In this document: positions 8,106 to 15,072 of the stretch, piece after piece
Position numbering within the stretch: the stretch's first letter is position 1
Layout of the letters: each line of letters begins with the position of its first letter
Assembly: GCA_023379825.1 (NCBI GenBank)
Contig: JAMCPQ010000050.1
Span: 1 to 32,024 of the forward strand
Direction of reading: 5' to 3'
Source: Thermoplasmatota archaeon
GTDB lineage: Archaea > Thermoplasmatota > Thermoplasmata > Thermoplasmatales > Thermoplasmataceae
Length of the DNA: 32,024 bases
The notes under the pieces: generated by a model
Databases searched by the model: none
Told to the model about the DNA's origin: nothing
Seen by the model: the letters and a program-made list of their open reading frames with translations, nothing else
Made by a program: the position numbers and the translations under genes

Positions 8106-8393
8106 TTAGATTTTACTGCAAACAGGACCAAGATCGTCATCTTCTATCATGATCTCATCTCCTTTCTGCAGCCTTTCCAGAGTTCTGCAAAATACGATTA
8201 TACCATCAGAATCTGCCTTAACTACGCTGTAGTTTTCAGGGAATGGTTCAGGAGTGGCTTTCAGCATAACAGTTTCTATAACTTTCCCCTTAATTACAGG
8301 TACCGTTTCAAGCCCGGTCATGCCGCATGAAGGGCAGATGAACCTGAAAACAAGGAATCTGTTTTTGCAATTCCGGCATCTGTATATTTTCAT
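8106..8393 (-). CDS. DUF35 zinc-ribbon/OB-fold protein, thiolase partner
   Basis: A 95-residue DUF35 protein. A rubredoxin-like zinc ribbon (CRNC at about 6-9 and CPSC at about 20-23) is followed by an OB-fold, with KGKVIETVMLK as its first strands. DUF35 proteins bind acyl-CoA and act with thiolase-superfamily enzymes. Known cases are the archaeal acetoacetyl-CoA thiolase/HMG-CoA synthase complex and the ChsH2/Ltp2 steroid side-chain aldolase. The start overlaps the stop of the thiolase-like gene by 4 bases, so the two are coupled and probably form one complex. It is at the short end for the family. Confidence 0.88.
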   Translation of the reverse strand: MKIYRCRNCKNRFLVFRFICPSCGMTGLETVPVIKGKVIETVMLKATPEPFPENYSVVKADSDGIIVFCRTLERLQKGDEIMIEDDDLGPVCSKI

Positions 8394-9532
8394 GATAGTC
8401 CCTCATACACTATTGCGGTTGCACTGTTGCCGAAGCCTGCCATACTCAGGGAAAAGCCGTAATGTGCATTCTGAACCTGTCTTTTTTCAGCTTTTCCACT
8501 GAGCTGCTGATAGATCTCTGCTGCCTGCGCAACACCGCTGGCACCTATGGGATGTCCCTTGGAGTTCAGGCCGCCACTGGTATTTATGGGAACTGTGCCG
8601 CCTATATCTGTATCGCCATTCATTACGGCCTTCCAACCCTCACCCTTTCTGAAGAAACCGGCATCCTCACTCTCGATTATCTCAAGAACCGAAGTCATGT
8701 CATGAAGCTCAGCAACGTCCACATCATTATTGGTGATTTTGCCATATCTAAGGGCCATTTCCGATGAACGTTTAACGCAATCCAGTGTTGTAATGGATTT
8801 TCTGGAGGATATGGAAGAAGTTGAGGATGAGTATCCAGTTCCAGTGATCGCGGCACCACTGCTGCTGAAAGACTTCGCATTTTCATCCGGGACTAGCAGC
8901 AGTGAAACAGCGCCATCGCTTATTGGGCAGTATTCGTAGATTCTGAGAGGATCTGCAATTATCTTTGAATTCATAACCTCCTCCAGGGAGATTTCTGACT
9001 GAAACTGTGCATATGGATTGAGAGAGCCATTATGGTGATTCTTTACCGCAACTCTGGCTATGGCTTCTCTAGGAGCTCCGAATTCACTAAGGTAAGAGCG
9101 AGCCATGAATGCACCCAGTGAAGGAAGTGACATTCCAGATGATCTTTCCTCCGGTTGAAGGAGGGAAGCAATAATTCTAGTAGATCTCTTTGTGGGGAAT
9201 CCAGTCATTTTCTCAGCACCTATGACCAGAACATTCCTCGCACTGGATGACCTTATAAGAGAATCGGCCACCATAATTGAACTGCCCCCGCTTCCACTGG
9301 TGTTGTCCACCCTTATTGAAGGGACATCATCAAGTGAGAGCCTGGTGGAAATGAGATTGTTTAGCCCTGAGACATCGTTATATTCACCGGAGTATGCATT
9401 TGAAACTATGATAAAATCGATATCCTGGGAGTATTTCTTCACAAGTGGAACCGCCGATTCACAGGCCAGGTCCAATAGAGTTTCCTCCCTTTTACCGAAT
9501 CTTGTGAGGCTGGCATCAGCAATAACGGACAT
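8390..9532 (-). CDS. Thiolase-superfamily protein with Ser at the nucleophile position
   Basis: A 380-residue thiolase-fold protein of the archaeal/SCP-x type. Conserved parts are VIGAEKMTG near 104, ELHDMTSVLEIIESEDAGFF, NTSGGLNSKGHPIGASGVAQ with the catalytic His, and a closing glycine-rich segment. In the usual position of the acyl-accepting Cys (VEAACASG in relatives) it reads VDNTSGSG. Ser79 (codon AGT) replaces Cys, checked directly in the DNA. It may therefore not be a classical acetyl-CoA acetyltransferase. The DUF35 gene follows with a 4-base overlap. Starting ATG 9532 has GGTAGGATC before it and TGTTTATTAG about 20-25 bases further up. Candidate roles: Ltp2-like aldolase/retro-aldolase, or a divergent thiolase. 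Confidence 0.85.
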   Translation of the reverse strand: MSVIADASLTRFGKREETLLDLACESAVPLVKKYSQDIDFIIVSNAYSGEYNDVSGLNNLISTRLSLDDVPSIRVDNTSGSGGSSIMVADSLIRSSSARNVLVIGAEKMTGFPTKRSTRIIASLLQPEERSSGMSLPSLGAFMARSYLSEFGAPREAIARVAVKNHHNGSLNPYAQFQSEISLEEVMNSKIIADPLRIYEYCPISDGAVSLLLVPDENAKSFSSSGAAITGTGYSSSTSSISSRKSITTLDCVKRSSEMALRYGKITNNDVDVAELHDMTSVLEIIESEDAGFFRKGEGWKAVMNGDTDIGGTVPINTSGGLNSKGHPIGASGVAQAAEIYQQLSGKAEKRQVQNAHYGFSLSMAGFGNSATAIVYEGLS

Positions 9533-9576
9533 GATCCTACCTACTCAAGCAATGCTAATAAACATGTCACAGCAAA

Positions 9577-10134
9577 TCATTTCTGTTTTCTCAACTCGGC
9601 CAAGGGTTTCAGAACATCTATAAGTCGGCTGGCTTCAGCGCTGGTAATTTCATCTATACTCTTCTTTCCAAGTTTTGAAAGGAAATCGCCGGTTATTGCC
9701 TTTCCATTGGACCTTTCAATCAGGCTGGCTATGAACTTCTTCTGTTTTTCAGATACAAGTCTGTCCTCTCGGGAGCTTTCCACTTTAAGTGATTTTAAAA
9801 CTTCAATAAGCTCAGATGCCTGGTCAAGCGTGAGGCCGTTAAGGTTTTTCACCCCAAGAGATTTCATCTGCCTCTCCGCTTCCTTTCTGCGTGGTTCATC
9901 TCTCATAAGGCTTTCAAGAAATGAGATCTGCTTTCCAGTTGGACCCCTGTCGTTATCGGAACCCTCTGTCTTTATATTGAGAAGCCTGTCAATAAGCCTG
10001 GAGGCATCCTGTTGCTGAAGATCGTCTATACTGACAGCCTCAATAGATTTAAGAAAGGCGTGAACCTCATTCTCTCGTTCTGGCGAACTTTCCTGTAATT
10101 TTCTTATGAATGCTATCTGTTTCTTGGAAACCAT
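9577..10134 (-). CDS. Protein of three tandem KQ-x-x-F repeats, unknown function
   Basis: A 185-residue hydrophilic, highly charged protein made almost wholly of three repeats of about 54 residues. Each begins with SxKQxxFIxxL (KKQIAFIRKL, GKQISFLESL, EKQKKFIASL) and ends in a helix ASxLIDxL (ASRLIDRL, ASELIEVL, ASRLIDVL). I recall similar KQxxFI...ASxLIxxL units at the ends of phage and plasmid DNA-processing proteins, so nucleic-acid association is possible but not shown. No enzyme motif or membrane segment is seen. The track runs to 10203. I use ATG 10134 because a TTAAAATA box lies about 34 bases before it and the repeats begin just after it. Confidence 0.75.
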   Translation of the reverse strand: MVSKKQIAFIRKLQESSPERENEVHAFLKSIEAVSIDDLQQQDASRLIDRLLNIKTEGSDNDRGPTGKQISFLESLMRDEPRRKEAERQMKSLGVKNLNGLTLDQASELIEVLKSLKVESSREDRLVSEKQKKFIASLIERSNGKAITGDFLSKLGKKSIDEITSAEASRLIDVLKPLAELRKQK

Positions 10135-10264
10135 CAGGTAATATTCCTCAGGTTTATGATACGCTAACGATATTTTAATATTGATTACGTGCAGAACTTC
10201 CAATGCTCGGTTATCATTCTATGGAAATTCATCCAGGAGGGCAAAATTAAAGAACCAGATAGGA

Positions 10265-10285
10265 AGGAAAACGAACAGTTTTCCT
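10265..10285. repeat. 8-bp inverted repeat abutting a TATA-like box
   Basis: AGGAAAAC-GAACA-GTTTTCCT is a perfect inverted repeat with a 5-base spacer. It is followed directly by TATATATAATTCC. It could be an operator for a dimeric regulator or a short RNA hairpin. Confidence 0.55.
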
Positions 10286-10326
10286 ATATATAATTCCCCC
10301 TGGGCCATTACATTTAATTTTCAATG

Positions 10327-10340
10327 AAATATATATAAAC
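10327..10340 (+). promoter_or_regulatory. TATA box of the small membrane protein gene
   Basis: AAATATATATAAAC is a strong archaeal box A about 50 bases before the ATG at 10384. It implies a short leader, which carries a GAGGGGG ribosome-binding site four bases before the ATG. This makes the gene one of the few leadered ones here. A second TATA-like element lies at 10285-10294. Confidence 0.6.
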
Positions 10341-10383
10341 AACTGTCAATTCATCCTTAATATCCGGAGATGTGAGGGGGTAA

Positions 10384-10788
10384 ATGCCACTAGTTGATGC
10401 GTGGAGCAAATGGATGTATCTGTTTATTCATGGCAGAACCTATGCCATTTACGCTCAGCTCGGTGTATTTGCCTACTTCTTCTTTCAGACATTTTTCTTG
10501 AGATCCCGGTTTCTGCCATTTACTGTGAATTTCATAGGGAGCCTCTTCGCGTTTGGATTGCTTGTGGATCTTGTATCTCATCTTTTTAACAATGGAACCA
10601 AGTCTGATATGACAGAGGAACAGTTCATCAACCTTTTTAAGAACGGGCGCACACATGATCTTTACGGCTGTATAATACTCTTAATTGCAGGTGGTATTGA
10701 TCTTTTCTTTAATTTCCTGTCAGCCATAGCAATAGCATTAGTTCTGATAGTTACCTACCTTATTGTTAAGGCGAGGTTTTACCATTGA
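10384..10788 (+). CDS. Small four-helix membrane protein, unknown function
   Basis: A 134-residue membrane protein with hydrophobic segments at about 20-38, 46-66, 94-108 and 110-129. A polar loop of about 30 residues (NNGTKSDMTEEQ to NGRTHD) separates the two halves. HGRTYAIYAQLG at 16 and NGRTHDLYGCII at 88 look alike, so the protein may be an internal duplication of a two-helix unit. It has a strong TATA box, a purine-rich ribosome-binding site and an inverted repeat upstream. I do not recognise the family. The neighbours (repeat protein, tRNA) do not suggest a function. Confidence 0.75.
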   Translation: MPLVDAWSKWMYLFIHGRTYAIYAQLGVFAYFFFQTFFLRSRFLPFTVNFIGSLFAFGLLVDLVSHLFNNGTKSDMTEEQFINLFKNGRTHDLYGCIILLIAGGIDLFFNFLSAIAIALVLIVTYLIVKARFYH

Positions 10789-10975
10789 TTACGGGGACAT
10801 CATTAAATTATCGATCTTAGCCTATAGTAAAAATGAATACGGACTGTCCTAACACATCCTGCCTTCTGTCTAAGAGTAAATAGTGGTATTGCGTTTGTTT
10901 GAAGGTTTTAAGGGAAACACACATATGCCCTTAAATTTAGATAAAACTGAGAAACATTGAAAACTTCGTTGAGTA

Positions 10976-11056
10976 CGCCGAGGGAGAGATTCGAACTCCC
11001 GATCCACAAGGGAACCAGATCTCAAGTCTGGCGCCGTACCGCTGGGCCACCTCGGC
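10976..11056 (-). tRNA. tRNA-Ser (anticodon UGA)
   Basis: A class II tRNA on the minus strand. The acceptor stem GCCGAGG/CCTCGGC pairs fully. The anticodon arm is CCAGA-CTTGAGA-TCTGG with anticodon UGA (Ser, reads UCA). The variable arm is long (TCC...GGA stem), as required for serine. The T arm is GGGAG-TTCGAAT-CTCTC with one G-T pair. Discriminator base 73 is G, the archaeal tRNA-Ser identity base. CCA is not encoded. No intron is seen. AT-rich AATAAAATAAATAAG lies about 30-40 bases upstream as a likely promoter. The ORF called across it is an artefact. Confidence 0.95.
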
Positions 11057-11237
11057 ATATATCCAGAGCATAAGCGTTTTGGGGCTTATTTATTTTATTG
11101 CTTTGATTGCTAAAGTCTCACCACATATCCATTTTAAACTGGCCCCAGGATCTATGAAGAATGTAATAATCTTCAAATTGAAATATAATGGAAAACAGCA
11201 ATTATATGGGTTCCATTGAAAGGAACTGAAAATATCA

Positions 11238-11259
11238 TCAAGGCGCAAAACGGCCTTGA
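11238..11259 (-). terminator. Hairpin just after the L15e stop codon
   Basis: TCAAGGC-GCAAAACG-GCCTTGA is a perfect 7-bp stem with an 8-base loop, lying directly 3' of the rpl15e stop. On the coding strand it is followed by GATATTTTC, a weak T tract. It may end or stabilise the rpl15e mRNA. The rest of 11057-11237 shows no coding potential. Confidence 0.45.
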
Positions 11260-11260
11260 A

Positions 11261-11857
11261 TCATCTTCTGATTCTGCCGTTTGCCCTTATGGAAGGTCTG
11301 CTCTTTGACGTTCCCTTTCTTCCGCTTCTCAGTCCCCTTCCCTTGTAACCTGCAGATGTTAGACCACGATATACTCTTCCCTTGTGCTGTGGTTCAGCTA
11401 TCCAGGCAAGTGTAGGGGTGCTCAGTACACTTGGGCTTGCCCTGTCAACAAGGATAACCTCATAATACTTGTATGGGCCGTCCTCGCCTACATAATATGA
11501 GTTGAGTACCTCCATATTGGGGTATTTATCTGCTGCCCTTTCTTCCGCAATCCACTGAATGCTCTTCTTTGGAGTAAGTTTGCTGTAAGCCATTCTTCTG
11601 GGTCTTCTTCCACCCATTATCTTTGGCCTGTTTCTTCCTCCTCTCCTAACTCTGGAACGAACTACAATTATTCCCTCCTTGCTCTTGTAGCCAAGTGATC
11701 TGGCACGATCAAGGCGAGTGGGGTGCTCGACCCTCTCAGTAGCAGGGCCATTTCTCCAGACAACCATTCTCTGTTTCTGCAACCCGTAAATTTTGGATTT
11801 CTTAAGATCTTTCCATGCATCCCTTACAAGTGAATATGTTGTTTCAACTTCTGCCAT
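11261..11857 (-). CDS. rpl15e: Large-subunit ribosomal protein eL15 (L15e)
   Basis: A 198-residue, strongly basic protein of the 60S/50S large subunit, specific to archaea and eukaryotes. Diagnostic segments are [74 protein letters not shown] and the C-terminal [13 protein letters not shown] followed by a basic tail. Length is normal. The gene stands alone with its own promoter: ATATATTTATAG at 11905-11916, and AGGAGTTG in the leader about 8-15 bases before the ATG. tRNA-Ser lies downstream on the same strand. Confidence 0.98.
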   Translation of the reverse strand: MAEVETTYSLVRDAWKDLKKSKIYGLQKQRMVVWRNGPATERVEHPTRLDRARSLGYKSKEGIIVVRSRVRRGGRNRPKIMGGRRPRRMAYSKLTPKKSIQWIAEERAADKYPNMEVLNSYYVGEDGPYKYYEVILVDRASPSVLSTPTLAWIAEPQHKGRVYRGLTSAGYKGRGLRSGRKGTSKSRPSIRANGRIRR

Positions 11858-11904
11858 CTATTTACAACTCCTGGTTAACTTGAATGGTGCAGTAGGCTAA
11901 GAGG

Positions 11905-11916
11905 CTATAAATATAT
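11905..11916 (-). promoter_or_regulatory. TATA box of rpl15e
   Basis: ATATATTTATAG on the minus strand about 50 bases before the ATG, with an AGGAG ribosome-binding site in the implied leader. Confidence 0.6.
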
Positions 11917-11953
11917 TTTGAGTTCTTCCAGTTTTCAACCCTAATACTGAATA

Positions 11954-14020
11954 TCAGGTGGCTTCTATTCTCCCAACCTGACCGATGCTTCTTCTTATTG
12001 TCCCTCTTAGCCTGAGGGAATTAAGAACAACAGATGTTGAACTCATCCCCATTGCTGCTGCAGAAAGAAATGGAAGATAGCTGAATATACCAAGGCCAAA
12101 GAACGGCACAAGAACACCGGCGGCAACAGGCACAAGTGCTATATTGTAGACAATGGCATAGATAATATTCTGTTTTATCTTGCGCACAGTCTTCTCAGCA
12201 ATATTCTTAGCAGCAAATATGGTTTCTGTGTTACCTGAAAGAAACACCAGATCTGCTTTGCTCTTGGCAATTTCTGTCCCCTCAGTTACTGAAGCTCCCA
12301 CATCAGCAGAAGCAATTGCTGCAGCATCATTGATGCCATCTCCCAGAAACAGAACGTACCTTCCCTTTGCCTGAAGCGATCTTACAATATCTGCCTTTTC
12401 AGATGGGGATGCATTTCCAACAAATGAATCAGCATCAACCAGGGCAGCTATTCTTTCAACCTCTTCAATGGCATCTCCTGAAACTATCTCAACTTCAATT
12501 CCGCTTTCATGTAACTTTTTAATGCCCTGGGCAGCCCCTTCCTTGATCATGTAACTGAGTTCAAACCTTCCCTTCTCCTCACCACCTATAAGAAGTGAAA
12601 AGCCTGATTTTCCACTTTCTGAAATTCTGGCTATGCTTACATTTAATCCATTGCAGACCGCTTCAATACCCTTTCCCGGCGTTTCCCTCAATCCTGAAAC
12701 AGGCATGGGCGTAATACCCATCAACGCTGCCTTTTTCCTTACTGCCCTGGCATAAGGATGGGTGGAGTGAGATTCAAGGGAAACAGCGTATCGTACAATA
12801 TCCGCTGTCGTTAATCCCATCTCAACGATTTCCGTCACTTCTGGAACAGGATCTGTTATGGTTCCGGTCTTGTCAAGTACAACAGTATCAATCTTTGCAA
12901 GCCTTTCTACTGCTCCAGGGTTACGAATAACTATTCCGGAGGAAAGTGATGAATCGGCGGCAACAAGAAGAGAGATTGGCGTAGCAAGCCCTATAGCACA
13001 GGGACATGCTATTACCACAACAGACACGAAAGAAAGAACAGCAATCAGGACAGGGTCATGATATCCTTCCAGGATGAGAAATACATACCAGAAGATTCCA
13101 GTGATGGTTGCCGTTAAAAGAATTGAAGGGACAAAAATCGAGGAAAATCTGTCCGATATTCTCTGAAATCTGGTTCTTCCAGTGGAAGCTTTTCTTATGA
13201 GCCTGTTTATCTCGTCAATACTCGATCCTTTTCCAACAGCTGAAACAGAGATGTCCAGCGAACCATTGATGTTTATTGCTCCTGAAATGACTTTATCACC
13301 TGGAATCTTCATAACTGGTTTCTGTTCTCCGCTCATTATGGATTGATCTATCTCACTCTCTCCTCTTACCACTGTCCCGTCACATGGTATTCTGTCCCCG
13401 GGATATACACGAACAATCTGACCTGATGTTACCGAATCCGCCCTTACATCGTTTACAGAACCGTCGGAGTTGACCAGATGTACAATATCTGGAAGAATAT
13501 TAAACAGGTTTCTTGCAGTTATATCTGCCCGAAGCTTGGATCTGCTTTCCAGATACTGTCCTACAAGAATTAGAGTCACAATTACGGAGGAAGCGTCAAA
13601 ATAAACCTCACCAGGACCGATCTGTGAAATGTGCAGCAATGATACTGCTGCTGAGAAAGCAAATGCAGTGCTGCTTCCTATGGCAATCAGAATATCCATG
13701 TTAGCGGACTTCTCTCTCAGGGAATGGTATGAGCCGGCATAGAATACAAAACCTGAGTAGAACTGAACCGGAGTTGCCAGAATAAGGAGAATGTAATCCC
13801 TCAGATAGATGGCGGGAGTTGAATAAGTAATAACAAGCACTGGAACTGTGAAAAGTATTCCAACTGCAAGTCTGTATTTCAGTTTCCTGGCCTGTTTCTC
13901 GGGGTTGCTGAATCTGTCAAGGCAGTCTCTTGAACAGAAATAGTAAGTCTCGCCGCCCTCTGATAGTTTCAGATCGGAGGTTTCAGGTACGAACATTCCG
14001 CATACAGGATCAGTTGGCAC
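11954..14020 (-). CDS. copA: Cu+-exporting P1B-type ATPase with N-terminal YHS domain
   Basis: A 688-residue heavy-metal ATPase. The N-terminus is a YHS/TRASH-like metal-binding domain (DPVCGM; YYFCSRDC; Cys 7, 29, 33) in place of the HMA domain found in most CopA. The core has the CPC metal site (VIACPCAIGLATP), the phosphorylation site DKTGT, the HP locus (SHSTHPYARAV), GDGINDAAAIA, and the Cu+ signatures YN (AIVYNIALVP) and MxxSS (MGMSSTSVVLNSL). The actuator motif reads SGE instead of TGE, a mild substitution. It expels Cu+ (or Ag+) from the cytoplasm. It starts at GTG 14020 with a good GAGGTGA ribosome-binding site and is divergent from the TRASH regulator. No separate copper chaperone gene is nearby. 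Confidence 0.93.
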   Translation of the reverse strand: MPTDPVCGMFVPETSDLKLSEGGETYYFCSRDCLDRFSNPEKQARKLKYRLAVGILFTVPVLVITYSTPAIYLRDYILLILATPVQFYSGFVFYAGSYHSLREKSANMDILIAIGSSTAFAFSAAVSLLHISQIGPGEVYFDASSVIVTLILVGQYLESRSKLRADITARNLFNILPDIVHLVNSDGSVNDVRADSVTSGQIVRVYPGDRIPCDGTVVRGESEIDQSIMSGEQKPVMKIPGDKVISGAININGSLDISVSAVGKGSSIDEINRLIRKASTGRTRFQRISDRFSSIFVPSILLTATITGIFWYVFLILEGYHDPVLIAVLSFVSVVVIACPCAIGLATPISLLVAADSSLSSGIVIRNPGAVERLAKIDTVVLDKTGTITDPVPEVTEIVEMGLTTADIVRYAVSLESHSTHPYARAVRKKAALMGITPMPVSGLRETPGKGIEAVCNGLNVSIARISESGKSGFSLLIGGEEKGRFELSYMIKEGAAQGIKKLHESGIEVEIVSGDAIEEVERIAALVDADSFVGNASPSEKADIVRSLQAKGRYVLFLGDGINDAAAIASADVGASVTEGTEIAKSKADLVFLSGNTETIFAAKNIAEKTVRKIKQNIIYAIVYNIALVPVAAGVLVPFFGLGIFSYLPFLSAAAMGMSSTSVVLNSLRLRGTIRRSIGQVGRIEAT

Positions 14021-14148
14021 TTTTTCACCTCAATTTCATAGAGTTTATGGCAGTAATACATGAATGGGCAGGTAATGATAGTAATTGTGTGCACGTATTT
14101 AAGTGATATGATACAGAATGCCTATTAATATGCTCAAATTTTACCATT
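14021..14148. promoter_or_regulatory. Divergent copA / TRASH-regulator control region
   Basis: The copA TATA box is CTTAAATA on the minus strand (14096-14103), with a leader carrying GAGGTGA (14025-14031). The regulator box TATTAATA (14123-14130) lies about 22 bases before its ATG, so that transcript is leaderless. A GTGCAC palindrome (14089-14094) sits just inside the copA promoter and is a candidate operator. Confidence 0.55.
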
Positions 14149-14667
14149 ATGCGAATCAGTGACAACGAGATGAAATTCAGGCTTGCTGAGCTCCTGAAGG
14201 AGAACTCCCGGGAAAGTACTGTTGAGCTTGCAAGGAAGCTGGGCACAAACAGAACAAGAATAAGCAGGTTGCTGGATGCAATGGTCTCTGAAGGCTGGAT
14301 TAGCAGGTTCACAATTGTAACTGAAATGGAAAATAGTGACCTTCTTATTGCAAAGGTCTCAGGTTTAGAGGGGATTGATCAGGATAAACTTCTGGAGCAT
14401 TATGAGCTGATAGATTCCTCTTTCATTGTCGTTCTGTTCTACAGAGATCTGCACTGTCTTGACGGAGTCAAGGTGGAGGAGATAAGGATTGCCAGGAGAA
14501 GGGTAACAGGCAATGCTGTTTCACCAGACTGGTCAGTTACATGCGATTACTGCGGGAAATCTGTGGAGAGAAACCCCATAAGGGTAATGGTATCAGGTAG
14601 GGTGAAATATGCATGTTGTCCGAACTGCTCATTAGATCTGAAAAATGGCAGGAAACCCCTTGTTTAA
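14149..14667 (+). CDS. HTH/TRASH-domain copper-responsive regulator (CopR/CopT type)
   Basis: A 172-residue transcription regulator. Residues about 5-50 form an AsnC/Lrp-like helix-turn-helix (STVELARKLGTNRTRISRLLDAM). A middle domain follows. The C-terminal TRASH metal-sensing domain has CDYC near 128-131 and CCPNC near 155-159. In Sulfolobus and other archaea regulators of this build sit beside the copper ATPase gene and control it in response to copper. The divergent placement next to a Cu+-ATPase supports the same role here. Loss of DNA binding or activation on Cu+ binding are both known modes; the sequence does not say which. Confidence 0.9.
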   Translation: MRISDNEMKFRLAELLKENSRESTVELARKLGTNRTRISRLLDAMVSEGWISRFTIVTEMENSDLLIAKVSGLEGIDQDKLLEHYELIDSSFIVVLFYRDLHCLDGVKVEEIRIARRRVTGNAVSPDWSVTCDYCGKSVERNPIRVMVSGRVKYACCPNCSLDLKNGRKPLV

Positions 14668-14715
14668 CATGAGTCTGAGAGATTTTACATGGATTTCAAT
14701 GAATTCTTATAATAG

Positions 14716-14727
14716 GAGAATTTTAAT
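14716..14727 (+). promoter_or_regulatory. TATA-like box of the Pop5-like gene
   Basis: GAGAATTTTAAT about 25-30 bases before ATG 14752. The nearer ATG at 14724 opens only a short out-of-frame ORF, so the start at 14752 is favoured. Confidence 0.45.
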
Positions 14728-14751
14728 GCAGGGCTCACATTTGAGAAGACT

Positions 14752-15072
14752 ATGAAAGGCTCTCTCCTGCGCAAGAGATACATTCTAATTCGTGCTGATA
14801 ACGACAACAGCACTCTGGAAATTGCGAGGAGGGATCTTTACAGAAAATTCGGCTGCAAGGAGAAATTCAGGGAAGGGCCTTTCATGATAGTCCTTGCAGA
14901 TCAGTTCACCAAAGACAAAGCAATAGGGCACATCAACAGCATACCGGGCTTGAAATCAGTACTAACAAGTGGAACAATAAAGAAACTGAAGAAGGCCGTT
15001 GAAAAAATGAAGCAGGAGGATTCATCCCTTCTTAAGGATGGTGGTCTCCTTCTCAGAGAGAGAAAGAACTGA
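14752..15072 (+). CDS. rnp2: RNase P protein component 2 (Pop5 family)
   Basis: A 106-residue basic protein matching the archaeal Pop5/Rnp2 pattern. It opens with LRKRYILIRAD, has a helix EIARRDLYRKFG, then FMIVLADQFTKDKAIGHINSI, and the diagnostic SVLTSGTIKKLKKA near residues 75-88. Pop5 pairs with Rpp30 and activates RNase P RNA for 5' maturation of tRNA. It is slightly short for the family and ends in a charged tail (LLLRERKN). Its last 51 bases overlap the 3' end of rfcL on the opposite strand. The call rests on motif memory rather than alignment. Confidence 0.78.
   Translation: MKGSLLRKRYILIRADNDNSTLEIARRDLYRKFGCKEKFREGPFMIVLADQFTKDKAIGHINSIPGLKSVLTSGTIKKLKKAVEKMKQEDSSLLKDGGLLLRERKN

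Noticed and set aside
10870-11058. ORF of 62 residues over the tRNA region
   Set aside because: It is read through the tRNA-Ser(UGA) gene on the same strand; the cloverleaf explains the sequence.
11090-11237. Possible small gene or RNA between tRNA-Ser and rpl15e
   Set aside because: Only short A/T-rich sequence without an ORF, stable fold or promoter that I could support.
14025-14312. Minus-strand ORF across the copA/regulator gap
   Set aside because: It runs through the divergent promoter region and antisense to the HTH domain; it has no start signal or motif.
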